Notes under the pieces: generated by a model
What the model was told of the DNA's origin: nothing
What the model saw: the letters and a program-made list of their open reading frames with translations, nothing else
The model's database searches: none
Part shown: positions 6,461 to 11,520 of the stretch, piece after piece
Numbering within the stretch: the stretch's first letter is position 1
Layout of the letters: every line of letters begins with the position of its first letter
Assembly (NCBI GenBank): GCA_964607865.1
Contig: CAZSLZ010000115.1
Span: forward strand, 1 to 11,520
Direction: 5' to 3'
Origin: CAZSLZ01 sp964607865
GTDB lineage: Bacteria; Vulcanimicrobiota; JAJTBE01; CAZSLZ01
Length of the DNA stretch: 11,520 nucleotides
Program-made: the position numbers and the translations under genes

Positions 6461-6488
6461 AAAATCCCCTGTTCAGGGGATTTTTTTT
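6461..6488 (+). terminator. Strong intrinsic terminator, possibly bidirectional
   Basis: AAAATCCCC, loop TGTTCA, GGGGATTTT and further T residues (eight T at 6481-6488). On the minus strand the same hairpin is followed by TTTTCGCG, so it may also stop transcripts coming from the cysteine desulfurase gene 170 bases away. Confidence 0.85.
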
Positions 6489-6502
6489 GCTCTTTAAGAA
6501 TT

Positions 6503-6624
6503 TGTCCGGGTTATTACATAGAGTTTCATAAATTGGGTTGCGAAAACTATGTTCCCGGCTTAATATGAGCCTGGCAATTTAATTTTTTCTGTGATGATTT
6601 TTAAAATTACAGTGAACCCGGACA
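6503..6624. repeat. 10-bp inverted repeat bounding 102 bases
   Basis: TGTCCGGGTT (6503-6512) and AACCCGGACA (6615-6624) are perfect inverted copies. Between them is gene-free, AT-rich sequence with one small dyad (AGGCT/AGCC type near 6558-6573). In the nifS-like transcript the arms could pair to form a long 3' stem ahead of the 6461-6488 hairpin. Alternatively they are ends of a tiny relic insertion. No flanking target duplication is evident. Confidence 0.4.
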
Positions 6625-6659
6625 TTAAAATAATGTTTTTTTCGGTATATAAGGTGGTA

Positions 6660-7823
6660 TCAGGCGGAAAAAGGCGACATTTTTCGAAGTTTTTCAACAA
6701 TTCCCACCATTTTTTCCACTACAAAATCTACTTCTTTTTCAGTGTTTCTTTTGCCCAGGGTAAATCTTATGTTTCCTCTGGCCACACGGAAGGGCACTCC
6801 GATTGCGGAAAGGACATGGGAAGCTCCCTCACAGCTGGCCGTGCAGGCGGAACCTGCCGAGGCGCAGATTCCCAGCATGTCCATATGAAGTAAGATTGCT
6901 TCGGAATCGATAAATTTGAAACAAAAACTAGCATTATTGGGTAATCGTTTAACGGGGTGGCCGCTGTAAACTGTATGGGGGATTTTTTCCATAATTTTTT
7001 CTACCAGCCGATCTCTCAGGCCGGAAATTTTTTTGTTATTTTCTTCCATATTCTCGCATGCCAACTCCAGGGCTTTTGCAAGTCCCACAATGCCGGGGGT
7101 GTTATAGGTGCCTGCCCGGCGGTGGTTTTCCTGGCTGCCTCCGCTAAGGTGGGGGATTACAGCTGTTCCCTGGCGCAGGTACAAAGCGCCCACACCTTTG
7201 GGGCCATAGAATTTATGGGCTGAAATGGAAAGGGCGTCAACATTTAATTCATCTACATCAATGGGCAATGCCCCAGCTGCCTGAACTGCATCTGTATGAA
7301 ATAGAATTCCCTTTTCGCGGGCAATTTCTCCAATTTCCCTTATTGGTTCTATAGTGCCGATTTCGTTGTTTGCCATCATTACCGTAATAAGAATGGTTTT
7401 ATCAGTTATTGCCTTTCTGATGTCCTGGGGGTTAACAATTCCATCTTCGTCAACGTCAACAATGGTGTGTTCGAAACCCAGTTTATCCATAGCTTCCACT
7501 GCATGCAAGACAGCATGGTGCTCAAGAGGAAGGGTAATTATATGGTTGCCTTTGTCCCGATGCGCCATTGCCATGCCGAATATAGCCAGGTTATCGCTTT
7601 CCGAACCACCTGAGGTAAAAATTATTTCGTCGGGGTTCTGGGCGTTGAGGTACCTGGCAACGGTTTTACGCGCATCGGCAATTGCCTGGTTGGCATCTCG
7701 AGCTGGTGAATACAAGCTGGAAGCATTATAAAAAATATCTGAAAAATATGGCTTCATATATTCAAAAACCTGTGGGTCAACATAGGTTGTTGCTGCATGG
7801 TCCATATAGATGTAATTGTTCAT
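6660..7823 (-). CDS. Cysteine desulfurase, NifS/IscS family (class I)
   Basis: PLP enzyme that takes sulfur from L-cysteine, giving alanine and an enzyme persulfide for Fe-S clusters or thio-cofactors. Length, 387 residues, is standard. The N-terminus IYMDHAATT is typical. PLP-site residues are visible: SGGSESDN (71-78), His102 in LEHHAVLH, Asn152/153 in ANNEIG, Asp178 and Gln181 in HTDAVQAAG, and the Schiff-base Lys204 in SAHKFYGPKGVG. The persulfide-forming Cys327 lies in SAGSACTASCEG, and SHVLSAIG follows. The short loop matches class I (NifS/IscS), not SufS. Extra cysteines at 320 and 331 flank the active Cys. GAGGT precedes the ATG by nine bases. No scaffold (IscU/NifU), IscR regulator or tRNA-thiolation gene (MnmA) adjoins it, so the sulfur acceptor cannot be told from context and I give no symbol. 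Confidence 0.95.
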   Translation of the reverse strand: MNNYIYMDHAATTYVDPQVFEYMKPYFSDIFYNASSLYSPARDANQAIADARKTVARYLNAQNPDEIIFTSGGSESDNLAIFGMAMAHRDKGNHIITLPLEHHAVLHAVEAMDKLGFEHTIVDVDEDGIVNPQDIRKAITDKTILITVMMANNEIGTIEPIREIGEIAREKGILFHTDAVQAAGALPIDVDELNVDALSISAHKFYGPKGVGALYLRQGTAVIPHLSGGSQENHRRAGTYNTPGIVGLAKALELACENMEENNKKISGLRDRLVEKIMEKIPHTVYSGHPVKRLPNNASFCFKFIDSEAILLHMDMLGICASAGSACTASCEGASHVLSAIGVPFRVARGNIRFTLGKRNTEKEVDFVVEKMVGIVEKLRKMSPFSA

Positions 7824-7911
7824 TGATGTATTACCTCGTTTTTTTCTTTATCGATTTATTCTTTTCCGGCAACCGAACCCCTTTTATTGGTGAAGTCTAT
7901 TCGTTTCTAAA

Positions 7912-7934
7912 TAAAAAAACCCCTGAAAGGGGTT
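7912..7934 (-). terminator. Intrinsic terminator of the zinc-ribbon gene
   Basis: AACCCC (7918-7923), loop of five, GGGGTT (7929-7934). On the minus strand the hairpin is followed by seven T residues, 21 bases after the stop of the zinc-ribbon gene. It separates that gene from the desulfurase gene. Confidence 0.85.
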
Positions 7935-7955
7935 GTTTTTTAAATCTTCATAAAC

Positions 7956-9032
7956 CTAAACCTGGGCCTGTTCCTGCCCGGACATCTGATTCAGTTGTTC
8001 AAATGTTCTGTATGCTTGAATTATAGAAGTAGTAGCAGTTTCCAACTGGTTTAAACCCACGTTAATATGATTTGGGTTGTGATCATCGAAATATTCTTTC
8101 ATATTGGATAGCGCTGCCAGGTTTTCATTGATGGCCTCTATGGTCCCGTTACAAAGTTTCAGGGCAATTTCTTTTTCTTTTTCATCTTTAATTTTAGTTA
8201 AATTTTGATTTTTTTCGCGCTCCATATCCTGTCGGAACCCCAGGAAATTGCCTTCCACTTCCAGAATTTCGCGTTTCAGTTCCTCGTCGCCTATTTCTCT
8301 GGCTTTCCATGCATTAACCGCATCTTCAATCTGCTCAAGGTTTGGGGTTGTTTCGTAAACTTCTTCTCCCACCATCCCTTCTTCAGTGGCGATAGTATCT
8401 GCAACTTCAACTTCTTCGGGAACCTCATAGGGAAGTTTGTTTCCGCATTCGTGGCATTTTTCCAGCCCACGGAAAGTTTCCTTCCCGCAACAGGGACATG
8501 AAATATACAGAGAAGCTAAAAATTTATTGCGGAATTCATTAAAACCATCCATTAAAATATTGGTAGCTTCCTGAACCATGTTTAAACCTTCTTCAACATG
8601 CACTGGGTTCTGGTCTTCGAAATATTTTTCCATAACCTCAATTGCTTCGCGGTGAAGTTCAAAACCTTCAAAAATCCTGGCGTTAACTTCATCTTCCAGG
8701 ACCCCTTCCTGCTCCTGCTCAACCATTTCCATGGTATCCAGCTGTTCGTCAATTTCCTTTATAATTTCATCCATAGCCTGCCTGGCTTCAGCTGGGTCAC
8801 CACCTTTTTCCAATACTTTGCTCCAGGCGTTATTTAATTTTTCCAGATGAGGTGAGGGATAATTTCCTTTCTTGTCAGCCTGGGGAATTTCCATATCAGG
8901 TTCCTCGCCGATTCTTTCCTGAACAACAGTTTGTTCCCAGGTTTCCCCTTCCGAGGTGAATGTAGAATCGAACATCGCCGCAACTATTTGTTTGGCATTG
9001 GTTTTGTGGTTGTTTTCCCTTTCTTCAGACAT
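7956..9032 (-). CDS. Zinc-ribbon protein with duplicated helical module
   Basis: A 358-residue acidic, soluble protein of unknown function without signal or membrane segments. A central zinc ribbon has Cys179-x2-Cys182 and Cys193-x2-Cys196 (CPCCGKETFRGLEKCHECG). On each side lies a copy of one helical module. The left copy (about 66-170) and right copy (about 236-345) share an NAW-start helix and the block YFEDQNPVHVEEGLNMVQEA versus YFDDHNPNHINVGLNQLETA. Both modules are rich in Glu, Lys and Leu heptads, so coiled-coil or helical-bundle folding is likely. The N-terminal 60 residues look disordered. AGGAGG (9039-9044) precedes the ATG by six bases. It has its own terminator and is separated by a hairpin from the Met-rich gene, so it is probably monocistronic. 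The ribbon could be a protein-protein or nucleic-acid contact; I see no catalytic motif. Confidence 0.82.
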   Translation of the reverse strand: MSEERENNHKTNAKQIVAAMFDSTFTSEGETWEQTVVQERIGEEPDMEIPQADKKGNYPSPHLEKLNNAWSKVLEKGGDPAEARQAMDEIIKEIDEQLDTMEMVEQEQEGVLEDEVNARIFEGFELHREAIEVMEKYFEDQNPVHVEEGLNMVQEATNILMDGFNEFRNKFLASLYISCPCCGKETFRGLEKCHECGNKLPYEVPEEVEVADTIATEEGMVGEEVYETTPNLEQIEDAVNAWKAREIGDEELKREILEVEGNFLGFRQDMEREKNQNLTKIKDEKEKEIALKLCNGTIEAINENLAALSNMKEYFDDHNPNHINVGLNQLETATTSIIQAYRTFEQLNQMSGQEQAQV

Positions 9033-9110
9033 ATGAAGCCTCCTAGGTGTTTATAATTGATTATTACTACCATTAATGTAGAAATCCTTTCTAAATTACT
9101 TAATGTAAAT

Positions 9111-9143
9111 AAAAATTGGGATGCAGCTTGCATCCCAATTTTT
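9111..9143 (-). terminator. Strong hairpin terminator of the Met-rich gene
   Basis: A perfect 15-bp stem (AAAAATTGGGATGCA and its complement) with a three-base loop, GCT. A-rich on one side and T-rich on the other, it can work in both directions. It begins 30 bases after the Met-rich stop codon on the minus strand. Confidence 0.88.
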
Positions 9144-9172
9144 GTAAATTCTAATATTATCAGGAGTTGGGT

Positions 9173-9658
9173 TTAGAATTTCATAAATCCGGCCACGCAG
9201 AAGCCACCAGCTCCGCCGCCCATCATCATTCCCATTCCGGGCATGCCCATTCCCATGCTCATTCCGCCCATCATCGGGTTCATTCCGCCCATTCCACCCA
9301 TCATCGTGTTCATTCCGCCCATCATTGGGTTCATTCCACCCATTGCCATTCCCATGCCCATGCCCAATCCGAGGCCCTGAGCAAATGCCTGGTTCATGGG
9401 GTTCATCTGTTGCATTCCCTGCTGTCCGCCGGTCAGTCTGGCTAATTTCTGGTGTAGTTTAGCCATCTTTTTTCTAATATTATTGATCTGTTTCTGTTTA
9501 CCTCCGCGCTGGCATTGAGGGCGGCAACCATGTTTCTGGAATCCACCCATTGCTCTTCCTAAAAATCCACCCAGCATTCCGCCAGCCATCATACCCATGG
9601 GGCCCATGGCTGAACCGGCTATCATTCCACCTATTGATCCTAACATCTGCATATTCAT
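9173..9658 (-). CDS. Methionine/glycine-rich small protein
   Basis: A 161-residue protein with 37 methionines (23%). There are three parts. Residues 1-40 form a glycine-zipper-like hydrophobic segment (IGGMIAGSAMGPMGMMAGGM, then LGGFLGRAMGG). Residues 41-85 are basic and helical with two cysteines (HGCRPQCQRGGKQK, INNIRKKMAKLHQKLARL). Residues 86-161 are Met-Gly repeats of the type GGMNPMMGGMNTMMGGM, ending FCVAGFMKF. The function is unknown. Clustered Met with a few Cys can bind Cu(I) or other soft metals, but glycine zippers also drive self-assembly or membrane insertion. The start is supported by AAGGGAG (9668-9674) nine bases upstream and by a promoter at 9695-9723. The plus strand across the gene also reads open as a His-rich ORF, which is an artefact of ATG codons. 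Low complexity makes homology calls unreliable. Confidence 0.78.
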   Translation of the reverse strand: MNMQMLGSIGGMIAGSAMGPMGMMAGGMLGGFLGRAMGGFQKHGCRPQCQRGGKQKQINNIRKKMAKLHQKLARLTGGQQGMQQMNPMNQAFAQGLGLGMGMGMAMGGMNPMMGGMNTMMGGMGGMNPMMGGMSMGMGMPGMGMMMGGGAGGFCVAGFMKF

Positions 9659-9694
9659 ATTTGCGTTCTCCCTTCGAATTGATTTGTTATCATT

Positions 9695-9723
9695 ATTATC
9701 ACATATAAGCTTTCAAATGTAAA
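9695..9723 (-). promoter_or_regulatory. Sigma-A-like promoter of the Met-rich gene
   Basis: On the minus strand TTTACA (9718-9723), a 17-base spacer and GATAAT (9695-9700) match the -35/-10 consensus with two mismatches in all. The start codon lies 36 bases downstream of the -10. Confidence 0.6.
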
Positions 9724-9743
9724 TTAATATTCTGTAAAATAAA

Positions 9744-9876
9744 TGTAACAATCTTGTTAAATGTTCAGAAAACCTTAAAAAACCCTTGGTTACGGGAAAT
9801 TTATGGATTTTTTAAAGGTGGGTGTTAACAACTTTGTAACTTAAAAATGGTTTTCTTAACATGTTTTGTAACTTAA
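9744..9876. promoter_or_regulatory. Cluster of TTAACAA/TTGTTA dyads upstream of the Met-rich gene
   Basis: Three related dyads occur in 133 bases. TAACAA-TC-TTGTTA (9746-9759) is perfect. GTTAACAA-CT-TTGTAAC (9824-9840) has one extra base. TTAACA-TGTT-TTGTAA (9856-9871) is looser. The 12-mer TTTGTAACTTAA also occurs twice directly (9833-9844 and 9865-9876). The proximal dyad lies about 20 bases upstream of the -35, a position suited to an activator. The distal ones abut the ABC gene stop. The half-sites face the opposite way from a Rex box, so I assign no regulator. AT-rich chance similarity is possible. Confidence 0.35.
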
Positions 9877-10787
9877 CCAGGGGTTTCTGGTGATTTTTTA
9901 TCAAAATGGCGGAAAAAGAACTCCTCCAGATGCATCTTTTCATAGTCAAAGGTGTTGATGGAATACCTGGAAATTCTTTCCAACACCGAATTGAGCTCGC
10001 CTGTCACCACAATTTTATATCTTTCATCAAGTTTTTCTACTTGTTCCACACCTTCAACCATCAGCTCCTTCCCGGCAACTGCTTCATTAAAAGATATGTA
10101 AATCGCTTTCTTCAAGCTTTTTCGCAGTTCTTCAATGCTTATCTGGGTTGCAACCCGGTTGTCCTTTACTATGCAAATATTATCGCATATTCTTTCAACT
10201 TCGCTCATTATATGGGAAGAAAGAAAAAAGGTCTTTCCCTTCTTCGCTTCTTCCTCTATTAATTCATACAATTGCTGTTTCATAAGAGGATCAAGATTCG
10301 CCGAGGGTTCGTCAAGTATATATAAGTCGGGTTGCGCCATGAATGCCTGCATAATTCCTATTAACTGTTTCATCCCCCTGGAATAGGTTTTTATCCTGCG
10401 ATCCAGATCTACCTTGTAAAAACGCTCTCGCAAATTTCTGATATTTTTACCCAGATTCAAACCCCTCAATTCACAGAAGAAATTCAGATAGTCCCTTCCC
10501 TTGAAAGCTTCATAATAACCCAGTTCACCGGGAAGATAACCTGTCCGCATTTTTATATCCTTACCCTTATTTGCCGGATTCAGCCCGAATACCAGAGCTT
10601 CGCCACTGGTTGGGCTTATTAAATCCAGCAATAAATTTATAGTGGTGGATTTTCCTGTTCCGTTGGGGCCCAGAAATCCGAATTTCTCACCGGGTTTGAT
10701 CTGGATATCCAGGTCAATAATACCCGGAGTTGAACCGTACATTTTGGTCAGTTTTTTTGTTTTAATTATATTCTTGTAGTCTTGCAT
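9873..10787 (-). CDS. ABC transporter ATP-binding protein (ABC-2/BcrA-DrrA type)
   Basis: Cytoplasmic ATPase subunit that would power an ABC-2 type exporter. Visible motifs: Walker A GPNGTGKST (40-48), GYLPGELG in the Q-loop region (83-90), signature YSRGMKQ (135-141) in place of LSGGQ, Walker B LYILDEP (155-161), D-loop SANLDP and H-loop His192 in SSH. After residue 215 comes a C-terminal extension of about 90 residues, as in BcrA/DrrA/NatA-like ATPases. The SRGMKQ signature and Gly instead of Gln in the Q-loop are, from memory, usual in this subfamily. The ATG directly follows the stop codon of the oxidoreductase gene (TAG then ATG, no gap), and only a weak purine stretch (GAAAAG) precedes it, so translation is probably coupled. 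The usual partner permease does not follow: 214 bases later comes the unrelated Met-rich gene. The substrate is unknown. Confidence 0.93.
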   Translation of the reverse strand: MQDYKNIIKTKKLTKMYGSTPGIIDLDIQIKPGEKFGFLGPNGTGKSTTINLLLDLISPTSGEALVFGLNPANKGKDIKMRTGYLPGELGYYEAFKGRDYLNFFCELRGLNLGKNIRNLRERFYKVDLDRRIKTYSRGMKQLIGIMQAFMAQPDLYILDEPSANLDPLMKQQLYELIEEEAKKGKTFFLSSHIMSEVERICDNICIVKDNRVATQISIEELRKSLKKAIYISFNEAVAGKELMVEGVEQVEKLDERYKIVVTGELNSVLERISRYSINTFDYEKMHLEEFFFRHFDKKSPETPG

Positions 10788-11520
10788 CTATCTTTTCAAA
10801 CCTGCAAAATCTCCCAGGGGTACTTCCATATTTGGGGGGCGTTTTACATAGGGGACTACCTCAGCCGGGTTTACCCCCTCCTGTCGGAAAAGCCTGTATA
10901 TCAGCTGTTCGCAGGTTCTTCCTCCGCATGCTCCCATTCCCACATTCAGTTCCGCTTTCAGCTGGTTCATATCCCTTACCCCGGCGCGAATTTTCTCTCT
11001 GACCTCGCCCACGGTTACTTTCATGCAGTTGCAGATTATTAACTTATCATCAGCTTTTTCATTTAAAGCGACTTTTTTCGACAACGGCCTGGTAAGGCCA
11101 TCGGGTTGAATCTTTACGCCTATAACCCGGGTTGCCACCTCTGAGGGTACTTCCAGAATTAATAAATTAGTCCGGTCGGAAAACCTGGGAGAAATTACTT
11201 TCACTATCCGGGCTTTTGACAATATTTCTCCCGCCACATCCACAGCTTCGATTTCATCACCAGGTTTCATGTTGTCGGTTAACAGCTCGAAAGGAATGGT
11301 TACCCTGGCTTTGCCATCTTCTGCCTTTTTATAATTAACGATGGAAATGGCTAAGCCGGGGCATATGGCTACACATCTGGAACAACCGGTACATTCTTTT
11401 TCCCCGGTAAACTCGGGGATTCCCATCAAGTTACTGTCTTTTATGACGATGGAGTTTTGAGGGCAGACCTCGGTACAGGGGTTGCAGGGTATTTCCTGGC
11501 TGCAGTGAAAAACCGGAAAT
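10788..11520 (-). CDS. [4Fe-4S]/BFD-like [2Fe-2S] oxidoreductase subunit, C-terminal part
   Basis: The reading frame is open to the window edge, so the 5' end is missing; the ATG at 11426 and TTG at 11429 are internal. In order: a Cys cluster IPCNPCTEVCPQNSIVI (about 11445-11495); a ferredoxin-type cluster CTGCSRCVAICPG (about 11353-11393); a beta-rich domain (VTIPFELLTDNMKPGDEIEA on to LLILEVPSEVATRVIG); and a BFD-like [2Fe-2S] domain with CNC and, 33 residues on, CGGRTC (about 10917-11034). The C-terminal tail is RPPNMEVPLGDFAGLKR. This combination occurs in subunits that accompany FAD-dependent amino-acid or cyanide-forming dehydrogenases (HcnA/HcnB, SoxA-like, clostridial proline or hydroxyproline-type operons). 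It should pass electrons between a flavoprotein partner and a soluble carrier. The partner gene would lie beyond the right edge. The substrate cannot be inferred. Confidence 0.88.
   Translation of the reverse strand, partial: FPVFHCSQEIPCNPCTEVCPQNSIVIKDSNLMGIPEFTGEKECTGCSRCVAICPGLAISIVNYKKAEDGKARVTIPFELLTDNMKPGDEIEAVDVAGEILSKARIVKVISPRFSDRTNLLILEVPSEVATRVIGVKIQPDGLTRPLSKKVALNEKADDKLIICNCMKVTVGEVREKIRAGVRDMNQLKAELNVGMGACGGRTCEQLIYRLFRQEGVNPAEVVPYVKRPPNMEVPLGDFAGLKR

Noticed and set aside
6383..6488. Cyclic di-GMP-I or another known riboswitch before a pilin
   Set aside because: The conserved GEMM-type core sequences are not present, and no intact downstream gene would be controlled.
6591..6893. 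Plus-strand ORF of 100 residues overlapping the desulfurase end
   Set aside because: It is antisense to conserved desulfurase codons including the active-site loop, and has no ribosome site.
9167..9445. Plus-strand His-rich ORF resembling a metal-binding His-tail
   Set aside because: It is antisense to the Met-rich gene: ATG reads CAT (His) on the other strand. Its TTG start abuts the AGGAG with no spacer, while the minus-strand gene has a correctly spaced site, a promoter and a terminator.
9744..9876. Rex-type redox operator
   Set aside because: Rex boxes read TTGTTAA-N4-TTAACAA. Here the half-sites are in the reverse order with a two-base spacer.

Overview
The window looks like chromosomal DNA of an AT-leaning, probably anaerobic bacterium, most likely Bacillota (Clostridia). 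This is an inference. It rests on strong purine-rich Shine-Dalgarno sites (AAGGAG, AGGAGG) before most genes, U-tailed hairpin terminators, a lipobox lipoprotein, and a ferredoxin/BFD-type oxidoreductase subunit common in anaerobes. An uncultured candidate phylum cannot be excluded. I see no rRNA, tRNA, CRISPR array, transposase or phage gene.

Left part, plus strand (1-2485): a glycine-zipper, probably membrane-associated protein, possibly cut at its 5' end by the window edge, is closed by a terminator. It is followed by an exported lipoprotein that folds as a seven-bladed YCF48/BNR-type propeller. The next 330 bases carry no gene. They hold one copy of a dispersed palindromic repeat, a short plus-strand terminator and further hairpins.

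Centre, minus strand (2547-6216): a compact three-gene unit is read leftwards. It encodes an exported ankyrin protein with thirteen exact 34-residue repeats, then a small exported NTF2-like protein of unknown role, then a 94-residue orphan. It ends at a 15-bp perfect hairpin. The second copy of the dispersed repeat lies beyond the ankyrin gene in opposite orientation, so the unit is bracketed by inverted repeat copies. Next comes an unrecognised 260-residue beta-rich protein. The gap 6217-6659 holds a plus-strand mini transcription unit: a promoter-like sequence, about 100 nt of RNA and a strong terminator. It reads either as a type IV prepilin N-terminal remnant or as a small structured RNA.

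Right part, minus strand (6660-11520): a stand-alone NifS/IscS cysteine desulfurase; a zinc-ribbon protein with two copies of a helical module around the ribbon; and a tiny protein that is 23% methionine, with its own promoter and nearby dyad motifs. After these come an ABC ATPase without a visible permease and, starting exactly where the ATPase begins, the C-terminal part of a [4Fe-4S]/BFD [2Fe-2S] electron-transfer subunit that runs off the window. Only the last two genes are clearly coupled. Most of the others have their own terminators and appear to be independent units. The window is rich in repeat-built, low-complexity or orphan proteins, but I cannot show that they form one system.
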